From contig NZ_JAAVIY010000003.1 in NCBI RefSeq assembly GCF_014748335.1, positions 62,001-126,000 of the forward strand: a DNA stretch of 64,000 bases, read 5' to 3'. Below are positions 17,674 through 25,496 of the stretch, piece after piece. Position 1 is the first letter of the stretch. Every line of letters begins with the position of its first letter. The stretch is from Flavobacterium selenitireducens. Lineage in GTDB: Bacteria; Bacteroidota; Bacteroidia; Flavobacteriales; Flavobacteriaceae. A model generated the notes under the pieces. The model saw only the letters and a list, made by a program, of their open reading frames with translations, made no database searches and was not told the DNA's origin. The translations under genes and the position numbers were made by a program.

Positions 17674-18450
17674 TTAATCCCGACTCGCGAGTTTTGAGAA
17701 CAGTCTCAAAAATTCGACGTACAGCCAAACGAGTGTGATCATCAAGCCCATCGCACCAAACCATTCCATATATTTCGGATGTCTTTGCTCAGCGCCCTTT
17801 TCGATCATGTCGAAGTCAAGGAACAAATTCAATGCAGCGATGACGATCACGAATACGCTGATTCCGATGCTCATCAACGAATTGCCTCGGTGAACAGGTT
17901 GGAAATCGATAAAAAACGTGAGGACCCAACTCAGCATATAGTAAATAAAGATGCCGAACGTTGCCGCAATGACAACCGATTTGAATTTTTCAGTGACTTT
18001 TATGACCTTGAACCGGTACAATCCGAAACAAACCAGGAACGTTACCATGGTCGCGCCAACCGCCTGAAGTGCGATTCCGGGATACATCAGCTCGAAAATG
18101 ATCGTAACGGCACCCAGGAAAAGTCCTTCAAAAATGGCGTAACCCGGAGCAATCCAAGCCGAATATTGCGGTTTGAACGACACGACGAGTACAAGGATGA
18201 ATCCGATGATCCCGCCGCCAATCAACGGCAGATAAGGGTTAAGGACGCCCGTCGCAACCAAAAAGAACGTAACCATGGCCGTGGCGACAAGGCCCAAAAG
18301 CATGAAGACACTTTTGTTGATCGTGCCAGAAATGGTCATCGTTTCATTGTAGTCAATAAACGTCGATTCGTGAATCAGGCCTTCTTCGGCTGTGTTTTCA
18401 CCTTTGAACGACTTGTTCTTGAAAAACGGATTGTTTGAACTGTTGAACAT
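17674..18450 (-). CDS. Bax inhibitor-1/YccA-family membrane protein
   Basis: A 258-residue inner-membrane protein of the BI-1/YccA family with seven predicted helices from about residue 45 onward. The soluble N-terminus MFNSSNNPFFKNKSF and the following ETMTISGTINKSVFMLLGLV match the flavobacterial branch. The conserved acidic cluster at the end of the core (LNLFLDFDMIEKGAEQRHPKY, Asp residues in helix 6-7) corresponds to the pH-sensitive calcium-leak gate known from BsYetJ. Whether it conducts calcium here is inference. It follows pyk on the same strand after about 50 bases. Confidence 0.92.
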   Translation of the reverse strand: MFNSSNNPFFKNKSFKGENTAEEGLIHESTFIDYNETMTISGTINKSVFMLLGLVATAMVTFFLVATGVLNPYLPLIGGGIIGFILVLVVSFKPQYSAWIAPGYAIFEGLFLGAVTIIFELMYPGIALQAVGATMVTFLVCFGLYRFKVIKVTEKFKSVVIAATFGIFIYYMLSWVLTFFIDFQPVHRGNSLMSIGISVFVIVIAALNLFLDFDMIEKGAEQRHPKYMEWFGAMGLMITLVWLYVEFLRLFSKLASRD

Positions 18451-18501
18451 GTTATCGTGTTTTAGTTCCCCAAAAATAGGATTTCCGGGGAGATATGCAA
18501 G

Positions 18502-19932
18502 TTACTCGATCTCGGAAACGCGCAAGGTGTTGACCATTCCTTTGTCCGTCACGGGCATCGCCGCAAGGTTGATCAGGAAATCACCTTTTTCGACATATCC
18601 TTTAACGCGTGCGATTTCGTTAATGTCGGTTACGGTTTCGTCTGTGCTGACGGACTTGTCGTAAAAGTACGACTTGACGCCCCAAAGCAGGTTCAATTGC
18701 GTCAGTATGCGATGGTTGGACGTAAACACCAAAATGTGGGACGATGGTCTCCATGCCGAAATCTGGAAAGCCGTATAGCCGCTGTTGGTCAACGTACAAA
18801 TCGCCTTTGCACGAATCACGTTGGCCATCGAAGCCGCGTGGTAACAAATCGTTTTTGTAATGAAGCGTTTTGTGCGCACCTGAGGCGTGTTTTGTGGGAC
18901 CTGGATCAGCGGAGAATCTTCAACGGCGTCAATGATCTGGCTCATCTTCTCAATTACCTGCACAGGATAATTTCCTACGGACGTTTCCCCTGAAAGCATT
19001 ACCGCATCGGCACCGTCCATAACAGAATTCGCAACGTCATTTACCTCGGCGCGCGTCGGCGTGAGGCTTGTGATCATCGTTTCCATCATTTGGGTGGCGA
19101 TGATTACAGGAATCCGGGCTGTTTTGGCTCTGTTGACCAATTTTTTCTGGATAAGCGGAACTTCGTGCGCCGGAACCTCGACACCCAAATCGCCTCGGGC
19201 CACCATTAATCCGTCGCAGAACGCCACGATCTTGTCGATGTTTTCGACGGCTTCCGGTTTCTCGATTTTGGCGATGATCGGAATTTTATAGGACGAATGT
19301 TCGGCGATCAGGTCCTGCAATTCTTCAAGATCTTTAGGCGTACGCACGAACGAAAGCGCAATCCAGTCCACTTCGCATTTTATGGCGAAAATGGCATCTT
19401 TGATATCTTTTTGGGTCAGAGCCGGAAGCGACACTTTCGTATTCGGAAGGTTGACACCTTTTTTGGATTTGAGTGGTCCGCCTTGGATGACGCGGCACAA
19501 AACTTCCGAAGTTCCATTGGTAGAGACGGCTTCGAACATCAACTTCCCATCGTCCAAAAGAATGCGTTCGCCGGGATTGACATCCGCAGGGAACGCCTTG
19601 TAATTCATATAGACGCGCTCGGCTGTTCCCGGCACGTCTTCGGCGGTCTGGAAGGTAATCATGTCGCCAGGGTTGACAACGACATCGTCCTTCATGACCC
19701 CGACGCGCAACTTCGGACCCTGAAGGTCGGCGAGGATTGCGGTTGTGTATCCGAATTCCTCATTGAGGGAACGGATCGTATCAATCTTAAACTTTACATC
19801 ATCATAATCTGCATGCGAAAAATTGACGCGAAATACGTTCACCCCGGCGTCGATCATTTCTTTGAGGACTTCACGCGTACTACACGCAGGCCCAAGGGTG
19901 GCGACAATTTTCGTTTTCTTGTTCGTTGGCAT
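18502..19932 (-). CDS. pyk: Pyruvate kinase
   Basis: A 476-residue enzyme making pyruvate and ATP from phosphoenolpyruvate and ADP. The barrel begins with KIVATLGPACSTREVL. The signature IIAKIEKPEAVENI holds the catalytic lysine, and GLMVARGDLGVEVP the metal ligands. The B domain lies at about residues 70-170 and the C-terminal allosteric domain at about 350-476. It is the fourth gene of the acpP-fabF-rnc-IPExxxVDY-pyk series, separated by 5 bases from the preceding gene. This gene order is common in Flavobacteriaceae. Confidence 0.97.
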   Translation of the reverse strand: MPTNKKTKIVATLGPACSTREVLKEMIDAGVNVFRVNFSHADYDDVKFKIDTIRSLNEEFGYTTAILADLQGPKLRVGVMKDDVVVNPGDMITFQTAEDVPGTAERVYMNYKAFPADVNPGERILLDDGKLMFEAVSTNGTSEVLCRVIQGGPLKSKKGVNLPNTKVSLPALTQKDIKDAIFAIKCEVDWIALSFVRTPKDLEELQDLIAEHSSYKIPIIAKIEKPEAVENIDKIVAFCDGLMVARGDLGVEVPAHEVPLIQKKLVNRAKTARIPVIIATQMMETMITSLTPTRAEVNDVANSVMDGADAVMLSGETSVGNYPVQVIEKMSQIIDAVEDSPLIQVPQNTPQVRTKRFITKTICYHAASMANVIRAKAICTLTNSGYTAFQISAWRPSSHILVFTSNHRILTQLNLLWGVKSYFYDKSVSTDETVTDINEIARVKGYVEKGDFLINLAAMPVTDKGMVNTLRVSEIE

Positions 19933-19937
19933 TGGTA

Positions 19938-20420
19938 TTAAAAGATTAAATTGTTTATCGATTTTATACGGCTCGTATCCAAAATATAAGACGTGTTGAC
20001 CTGTTCGATCTTCTGCATCTTTTCGGATATGCGCGCTGCGGATTCGTCGAGGTTATGCACCTTCAGCAAGTAATCCACTTTTTTGAATTCCGGTAGCAAA
20101 TAGGCTTTTGACGCCACTTTTACGGTCGTTCCGGAGAACAGGTCATCGGAGGCGTTAGGTTGTACCGTCAAGAATTCGTTGCGATTCTGGATCAGGTTCC
20201 AGGTCGAGCCATTGTATTCATCCTCAAACGAAAAACGGGACATGCCGGCATTGCCTGATTTAGAGGTGATCGGGATGTCTTTTTTGCATTTGCTGAGCAA
20301 CACTGGAAAATTCTGATTGATGAAGTAGGCCAGTCGATAATCCTCTAGAGAAGTGTGGATCGCGATCAGTTGATAATCGATTTCGTCAAACTCATCGATA
20401 TTCAGTTTGTAAACGGCCAT
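19938..20420 (-). CDS. IPExxxVDY-family protein
   Basis: A 160-residue cytosolic protein of the small Bacteroidota-specific IPExxxVDY family, whose function is unknown. The family motif appears here as LPEFKKVDY (about residues 107-115). The N-terminal AVYKLNIDEFDEIDYQLIAIHTSLEDYRLAYFIN is typical. The family is nearly always encoded between rnc and pyk, as here, with a 5-base gap to pyk. The 112 bases between it and rnc are AT-rich and hold no visible hairpin. Confidence 0.85.
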   Translation of the reverse strand: MAVYKLNIDEFDEIDYQLIAIHTSLEDYRLAYFINQNFPVLLSKCKKDIPITSKSGNAGMSRFSFEDEYNGSTWNLIQNRNEFLTVQPNASDDLFSGTTVKVASKAYLLPEFKKVDYLLKVHNLDESAARISEKMQKIEQVNTSYILDTSRIKSINNLIF

Positions 20421-20532
20421 TGTGCTTCAAATAAGCCGTAAAGATAACATTTATAAAGCAGTATCAAAAAGCTATTGATTCAAGTTAACGTTAAATTGTC
20501 AACGAAATCGATGTAGTTTTAGAGAATGTGAT

Positions 20533-21282
20533 TTATTTTTTGTTAATTTTTTCCTGAAATGCAAAATACGCCCGTTGGGACGCTTTTTCTTCCGCCTTCT
20601 TCTTCGATGTCGCCCTTGCCTTTGAAATGACCTTGCCGCCAATGCTCAGACGCACGCCGTACAAGCGTTGGCCGTCGATCCCGTTGTCTTCAAATACGTC
20701 GTAGTGAAACGGCAGTTTTTCCTTTTGGCACCATTCGATAAGCAGACTTTTGTAGCTGATGACTTTACCCTCGAGTCGCGGAATATCGACATACGGCTCA
20801 ATGACGCATTTTTGGATGAAAATTTCGCAATACGGATAGCCTCGGTCGAGATAGATCGCGCCAACCAAAGCCTCAAAGATGTTGCCGTGTACATTCTCCC
20901 CGAAGTGTACAGGCGCAATTTTGCTGTCGATGAAGCTCACCAGGTCGAGGTCGCGTCCGAGTTCGTTCAAATGCTCCCGGCTGACGATTTTGGATCGCAT
21001 TTTCGTAAGATAGCCTTCGTCACCAGATGGAACTTCGTTGAACAAATGAGCCGCAATAACCGAACTCAACATCGCGTCACCTAGGAATTCCAGCCGCTCG
21101 TAATTGACAGGATTTCCCTTTTCGTCCATCTTGTTCGAAGAGCGGTGCGTAAAAGCGCGTCGGTATGGCTCAAGCGAAATCGGGTCAAAACCCAGGATCG
21201 CCTTGAGCGTATCAAAAAAAATCCCGTCTTGTGGAGAACGGGAATCTTTTTTGGCAAAAATATTTTTAAAAATCTTTTTCAA
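20533..21282 (-). CDS. rnc: Ribonuclease III
   Basis: A 249-residue double-strand-specific endoribonuclease that processes rRNA precursors and other structured RNA. The catalytic signature NYERLEFLGDAML lies at about residues 60-72. The second acidic site is in the EALVGAIYLDRGY segment. A double-stranded RNA-binding domain fills about residues 170-245 (ends RATSKKKAEEKASQRAYFAF). The start is 3 bases after the fabF stop, so it is co-translated with fabF. An N-terminal extension of about 20 residues precedes the family core, as usual in Bacteroidota. Confidence 0.96.
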   Translation of the reverse strand: MKKIFKNIFAKKDSRSPQDGIFFDTLKAILGFDPISLEPYRRAFTHRSSNKMDEKGNPVNYERLEFLGDAMLSSVIAAHLFNEVPSGDEGYLTKMRSKIVSREHLNELGRDLDLVSFIDSKIAPVHFGENVHGNIFEALVGAIYLDRGYPYCEIFIQKCVIEPYVDIPRLEGKVISYKSLLIEWCQKEKLPFHYDVFEDNGIDGQRLYGVRLSIGGKVISKARATSKKKAEEKASQRAYFAFQEKINKK

Positions 21283-21285
21283 AAA

Positions 21286-22539
21286 TTATTCCTCTAGCCT
21301 TTTTACAAGCACGCAAGCATTGTGACCTCCGAATCCGAAAGTATTGCTCATCACGACGTTCATATCGCGTTTTTGCGCCTTGTTGAAGGTAAAATTCAGT
21401 TTTGGGTTGATGTTTTCATCATCTGTAAAATGGTTGATCGTAGGAGGAACAATGCCGTGCACGATCGACAGGATCGACGCGATCGTCTCAATTGCCCCGG
21501 CCGCTCCAAGCAAGTGGCCTGTCATCGATTTGGTGGAATTGAGGTTCATCTTGTAGGCATGTTCGCCAAAAACGGCTTCGATCGCTTTGGATTCGGCAAT
21601 GTCGCCAAGCGGTGTCGAAGTGCCGTGCATGTTGACGCCATCTACATCTTCCGGTTTCAGACCGGCGTCGCGCAAACAGGCAATCATGACGTTTCTCGCC
21701 CCAAACCCTTCAGGATGCGGAGCCGTGATGTGGTGCGCATCGGCAGACATTCCGCCGCCTCCGACTTCACAGTATATCCTTGCCCCACGCGCCTTCGCAT
21801 GTTCGTATTCTTCTAAAATCAAGGAGCCGGCACCTTCGCCTAGAACGAATCCGTCGCGCTCTTTATCCATCGGACGGGACGCGGTCGCAGGATCGTCGTT
21901 TCGCGTTGAAAGTGCATGCATGGCGTTGAATCCACCCATTCCGGCAATCGTAACGGCCGCTTCGGAACCTCCGGTAACCATGACGTCAGCATGACCTAAC
22001 CGAATGTAGTTGAAAGCATCGATGAGCGCATTCGTAGAGGAAGCACAAGCCGAGACGGTCGTAAAATTAGGGCCGCGGAAGCCATATTTGATCGAAATGT
22101 GGCCGCCGGCGATATCGGCGATCATTTTCGGGATAAAGAACGGATTGAATTTTGGGACGCCGTTTCCTGCGGAAAATTCCATGACTTCCTGCTGGAACGT
22201 TTCCAAACCTCCGATTCCGGATCCCCAAATAACGCCGACACGGTCTTTATCAAGAGTTTCAAAGTCGAATTTGGCATCTTTGACCGCTTCTTCCGAAGAC
22301 ACGATAGCGTATTGCGCATAACGGTCCATTTTTCGCGCTTCCTTGCGTTCGATGAAATGCTCTACGTTGAAGTTCTTGACCTCACAAGCAAATTTCGTCT
22401 TGAAGTGCGTCGTGTCGAAATAGGTAATCGGAGCCGCTCCGGACTTACCGGCGATCAATGCATCCCAATACTCCTGAATATTGTTTCCAATAGGAGTTAA
22501 CGCACCTAAACCTGTAACAACTACGCGACGTAATGCCAT
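21286..22539 (-). CDS. fabF: Beta-ketoacyl-ACP synthase II
   Basis: A 417-residue condensing enzyme of type II fatty-acid elongation. The Cys-His-His catalytic triad is seen in VSACASSTNAL, NMHGTSTPLGD and STKSMTGHLLGAAG. The N-terminal RRVVVTGLGALTPIGN and C-terminal MSNTFGFGGHNACVL are standard. It lies downstream of acpP on the same strand, with a 237-base spacer that includes a hairpin terminator, so it may also have its own promoter. It is followed by rnc after 3 bases. Confidence 0.97.
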   Translation of the reverse strand: MALRRVVVTGLGALTPIGNNIQEYWDALIAGKSGAAPITYFDTTHFKTKFACEVKNFNVEHFIERKEARKMDRYAQYAIVSSEEAVKDAKFDFETLDKDRVGVIWGSGIGGLETFQQEVMEFSAGNGVPKFNPFFIPKMIADIAGGHISIKYGFRGPNFTTVSACASSTNALIDAFNYIRLGHADVMVTGGSEAAVTIAGMGGFNAMHALSTRNDDPATASRPMDKERDGFVLGEGAGSLILEEYEHAKARGARIYCEVGGGGMSADAHHITAPHPEGFGARNVMIACLRDAGLKPEDVDGVNMHGTSTPLGDIAESKAIEAVFGEHAYKMNLNSTKSMTGHLLGAAGAIETIASILSIVHGIVPPTINHFTDDENINPKLNFTFNKAQKRDMNVVMSNTFGFGGHNACVLVKRLEE

Positions 22540-22776
22540 ATTTGATAATTCTTTTTAGTCGAAAATCGAAAGGCGAACGTCAAAACGGACGGTTCCCGTC
22601 GAAATCAGACATTGGTTTTATTGTTTAAACAAATAATACCTATGCTTTATGCCTTGAGGATCATTAAAGTCACAGGTATTATCTAGTATTCAAATGATTG
22701 AACGAACAATCTAAAATTCAATTTTTAAAAAATAATAACACCCGCATACTTAACGGAATACGGGTGCTGGGGAAAA
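22540..22776. other. acpP-fabF intergenic region
   Basis: This AT-rich 237-base spacer contains the acpP hairpin at its right end. A direct repeat of AATACCT/ACAGGTATTA character (inverted, around 22630-22640 and 22670-22682) can pair as AATACCT with AGGTATT, a candidate fold in the fabF leader. No gene is seen. Confidence 0.35.
22726..22766 (-). terminator. Intercistronic terminator after acpP
   Basis: On the minus strand, CACCCG (pairing positions 22739-22744 with 22761-22766) forms the outer stem with an imperfect inner extension, followed by a U-rich run (22726-22738). It lies between acpP and fabF and probably lets acpP be expressed far above fabF. Confidence 0.7.
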
Positions 22777-23013
22777 TTATTTTTTTGCTTCTTCGATGTA
22801 AGAAATCGCCTGACCTACAGTAGCAATGTTTTCAGCCTGGTCGTCCGGAATCTGGATATCAAATTCTTTTTCGAATTCCATGATAAGCTCAACTGTATCT
22901 AAGGAGTCTGCTCCCAAATCGTTGGTGAAGCTTGCTTCCGCTACGACTTCGTTTTCGTCAACGCCTAGTTTGTCTACGATAATCGCTTTAACTCTTGATG
23001 CAATGTCTGACAT
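22777..23013 (-). CDS. acpP: Acyl carrier protein
   Basis: A 78-residue acidic carrier of growing fatty acyl chains. The phosphopantetheine attachment serine is in [15 protein letters not shown] (residue 38). Length and sequence are fully typical. It has a clear promoter and its own terminator upstream of fabF, fitting its need for high expression. It is divergent from purN. Confidence 0.98.
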   Translation of the reverse strand: MSDIASRVKAIIVDKLGVDENEVVAEASFTNDLGADSLDTVELIMEFEKEFDIQIPDDQAENIATVGQAISYIEEAKK

Positions 23014-23043
23014 AATCTTTCTTTTTAAATTTTAATTTGTTGG

Positions 23044-23072
23044 CAAAAATAAAAACTTTTATTTTAAAACAA
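23044..23072 (-). promoter_or_regulatory. Promoter of acpP
   Basis: On the minus strand, TTG (complement of 23070-23072), 18-base AT-rich spacer, then TATTTTTG (complement of 23044-23051), an exact match to TAnnTTTG. Confidence 0.7.
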
Positions 23073-23185
23073 CCTTTTGGTTCGGAAATGTGAAGACTAA
23101 TTTAAAAAATTAATTTCATAAAGAAACCGTAATTTTGTAGTATCTCGGCAATTATGCTTTTTTTTGCAAGCCCAAAACAAAACAC

Positions 23186-23746
23186 ATGAAAAAGCTCGTC
23201 CTTTTTGCTTCTGGAGCGGGTTCGAATGCCGATGCGATCATCCGTTATTTCAAGGAAAACGCTTTCGCGGAAGTGGCCGCCGTTTTCACCAACAAACCCG
23301 AAGCCGGCGTCGTCCAAAAGGCCCGGGGATACGGAATTCCGGTCGTGATCGCTACAAAATCCGATCTCGAAAACGGGAACGTCCTTGCCCATGTGAACCA
23401 ATTCAAGCCCGATCTCATTGTCCTGGCCGGATTTCTCCTGAAATTCCCTACCGATATCATCAATGCTTATCCGAATAAAGTAATCAACATTCACCCGGCG
23501 CTTCTTCCTAAATATGGAGGCAAAGGCATGTATGGAATAAACGTGCACCGTGCCATCCTTGAAAATAGGGATATCGAAACGGGAATCTCGATACATTACG
23601 TCAACGAACATTATGACGAAGGAGGAATCATCTTCCAGGAGAGAGTAGGAGTTTCCGATTGCGATTCTCCCGAACAGATAGCCGCCCGCGTCCAGAAACT
23701 CGAGCACGAACATTTTCCGTTGATCATAGCGCAACTCCTGAAATAA
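23186..23746 (+). CDS. purN: Phosphoribosylglycinamide formyltransferase
   Basis: A 186-residue enzyme of de novo purine synthesis that transfers a formyl group from 10-formyl-tetrahydrofolate to GAR. The N-terminal phosphate-binding loop is FASGAGSNADAII. The catalytic Asn-His-Asp set is in INIHPALLPKYGG and HYVNEHYDEGGII. The stop overlaps the rnhA start by one base (TAATG), so the two are coupled. It is divergently transcribed from acpP. Confidence 0.96.
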   Translation: MKKLVLFASGAGSNADAIIRYFKENAFAEVAAVFTNKPEAGVVQKARGYGIPVVIATKSDLENGNVLAHVNQFKPDLIVLAGFLLKFPTDIINAYPNKVINIHPALLPKYGGKGMYGINVHRAILENRDIETGISIHYVNEHYDEGGIIFQERVGVSDCDSPEQIAARVQKLEHEHFPLIIAQLLK

Positions 23747-24225
23747 TGGCTGCGGACGTCCATCTTTATACAGACGGTGCCGCCAAAGGCAATCCGGGCC
23801 CGGGCGGATACGGAGTCGTGCTGGAGCTCGTCGGCCAACCGTATCGCAAAGAATTCTACGAAGGATTTCGCCTTACCACCAATAATAGGATGGAACTGTT
23901 GGCGGTGATCGTCGGATTGGAAAAGCTCAAAAAACCGATGACGAAGGTTCTTGTTGTGTCCGATTCCAAATATGTGATCGACTCGGTTGTCAAAGGCTGG
24001 GTTTTCGGATGGGAGAAAAAAGGTTTCGCAGGAAAGAAAAATCCCGATCTCTGGATGCGTTTCCTCAAGATTTACAGACAACACCAGGTGGCGTTCCAAT
24101 GGGTGAAGGGGCACAACAACCATCCGCAGAACGAACGGTGCGATCAATTGGCCGTAATGGCGAGCCAAATGCCGAAGTTGTCGGTCGATGCATTTTACGA
24201 GAGGGAAGAAGGGAAGTTGCTTTAA
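23746..24225 (+). CDS. rnhA: Ribonuclease HI
   Basis: A 159-residue enzyme that removes RNA from RNA-DNA hybrids. The four acidic active-site residues are in YTDGAAKGNPGPGGYG (first Asp), NRMELLAVI (Glu), VVSDSKYVIDS (Asp) and the late NERCDQLA (Asp). The basic handle region WVFGWEKKGFAGKKN is present. ATG 23746 is chosen over an earlier in-frame TTG-like start because it yields a standard N-terminus and overlaps the purN stop by one base. Confidence 0.96.
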   Translation: MAADVHLYTDGAAKGNPGPGGYGVVLELVGQPYRKEFYEGFRLTTNNRMELLAVIVGLEKLKKPMTKVLVVSDSKYVIDSVVKGWVFGWEKKGFAGKKNPDLWMRFLKIYRQHQVAFQWVKGHNNHPQNERCDQLAVMASQMPKLSVDAFYEREEGKLL

Positions 24226-24278
24226 CAATTTCGATAGAAAAACTGTATCGGTTGGGTTTTGGAAACCGTTATTTTTGG

Positions 24279-24311
24279 AGACCTAACAAATCTTAGAGAT
24301 TTGTTAGGTCT
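24279..24311. repeat. Perfect 14-bp intergenic palindrome
   Basis: AGACCTAACAAATC (24279-24292) and its exact reverse complement (24298-24311) around TTAGA. Without a T-run it is not a typical terminator. It resembles in design the palindrome at 48390-48420 (ACCT followed by an A-rich arm), so the two may be members of a dispersed family. Confidence 0.75.
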
Positions 24312-24410
24312 GGCGAAATCGCCCAAACGAACTCTCATCCGTTCAGCCAAGTGTCCCAATCCCCTAATAATCAACCGATTCTTTTCACAAAACTTTACCA
24401 GCAATCCACA

Positions 24411-24441
24411 TTGCAACTTTCTACATTATAAAGTATCTTTG
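24411..24441 (+). promoter_or_regulatory. Promoter of the PfkB-family kinase gene
   Basis: TTG (24411-24413), 20-base spacer, TATCTTTG (24434-24441), an exact Bacteroidota-type promoter; the ATG follows 20 bases later. Confidence 0.7.
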
Positions 24442-24461
24442 CGCCTTTCAATAACCACTGG

Positions 24462-25388
24462 ATGAACAAACTACTCATTGTCGGTACCGTAGCCTTCGAC
24501 GCTATCGAGACGCCGTTCGGGAAAACCGATAAAATTCTCGGTGGAGCCGCCACTTTCATCGGCCTGTCCGCATCGCATTTCAATGTAAAATCTGCTATCG
24601 TATCAGTCGTAGGGGAAGATTTTCCACAGGATTACCTCGATTTGCTTACTGAGCGTAACATCGACATTTCCGCGATTGAAATTGTAAAAGGAGGCAAGAC
24701 GTTCTTTTGGGCAGGAAAATACCACAACGACCTGAATTCTCGCGACACATTGGTCACGGAACTCAATGTACTTGCCGATTTCCAGCCTAAAGTTCCGGAG
24801 GAATTCAAAAATGCCGAAGTTGTCATGCTCGGCAACCTGCATCCGCTTGTCCAAACCAGCGTTTTGGATCAAATGGAGGCCAATCCGAAACTCGTCGTTC
24901 TCGATACCATGAATTTTTGGATGGACTGTGCCTTGCCGGAATTGCTCGATGTGATCAAACGCGTAGACGTCATCACGATTAACGATGAGGAAGCACGGCA
25001 ATTGTCCGGAGAATATTCTCTTGTCAAGGCCGCCGCCAAAATCCATCAGATGGGGCCAAAATACGTCGTCATCAAAAAAGGGGAACACGGCGCTTTGATC
25101 TTCCACGGGAAAGAAGTTTTCTTCGCTCCGGCTTTGCCACTTGAAGAAGTTTTCGATCCGACCGGGGCCGGCGACACGTTTGCCGGAGGTTTCTCAGGAT
25201 ATCTCACCCAAAGCGAGAACATTTCGTTCGACAACATGAAAAATGCGATCATTTACGGTTCCAACCTCGCTTCGTTCTGCGTGGAGAAATTCGGAACCGA
25301 GCGCATGCAAACGCTTGAAAGAGACGAGGTCATAACGCGCCTCAAGCAATTCAGGGCGCTTACGCAGTTCGACATCGCTTTGCAATAA
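24462..25388 (+). CDS. PfkB-family carbohydrate or nucleoside kinase
   Basis: A 308-residue ribokinase-fold kinase. The N-terminal substrate-binding glycine pair is in KILGGAATFIGLSASHF. The catalytic-base/anion-hole signature DPTGAGDTFAGGFSGYL is at about residues 229-245. The lid and overall length match the adenosine kinase/fructokinase-like group, but I cannot tell sugar from nucleoside specificity. It lies between rnhA/purN and purF, so a role in nucleoside salvage is attractive but only inferred. It has its own promoter and terminator. Confidence 0.88.
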   Translation: MNKLLIVGTVAFDAIETPFGKTDKILGGAATFIGLSASHFNVKSAIVSVVGEDFPQDYLDLLTERNIDISAIEIVKGGKTFFWAGKYHNDLNSRDTLVTELNVLADFQPKVPEEFKNAEVVMLGNLHPLVQTSVLDQMEANPKLVVLDTMNFWMDCALPELLDVIKRVDVITINDEEARQLSGEYSLVKAAAKIHQMGPKYVVIKKGEHGALIFHGKEVFFAPALPLEEVFDPTGAGDTFAGGFSGYLTQSENISFDNMKNAIIYGSNLASFCVEKFGTERMQTLERDEVITRLKQFRALTQFDIALQ

Positions 25389-25397
25389 AGAATAATT

Positions 25398-25422
25398 ACG
25401 CCTCGGAAACGGGGCGTTTTTA
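25398..25422 (+). terminator. Terminator after the PfkB-family gene
   Basis: Stem ACGCCTCG (25398-25405), GAAA tetraloop, CGGGGCGT (25410-25417), then a T-run. Nearly the same hairpin is used after the OmpA-family gene at 34528. Confidence 0.85.
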
Positions 25423-25430
25423 ATTTATCT

Positions 25431-25489
25431 GTTTGAAGTTTAACGTTACTACCGACAACTTTAAACTTTAAGCCTTAAACTTTTCAAAC
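25431..25489. repeat. AAACTTTAAA-type low-complexity inverted repeat upstream of purF
   Basis: GTTTGAAGTTTAA (25431-25443) is answered by an imperfect inverted copy ending at 25489, with CTTTAAACTTTAAG-type repeats between. The same word family fills 28521-28612. Confidence 0.5.
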
Positions 25490-25496
25490 ACACAAC

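Larger units (their letters stand above)
24226..24461 (+). other. Intergenic region between rnhA and pfkB-family gene
   Basis: This 236-base gap holds a perfect palindrome (24279-24311) and the promoter of the kinase gene (24411-24441). Nothing else is recognised. Confidence 0.6.
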
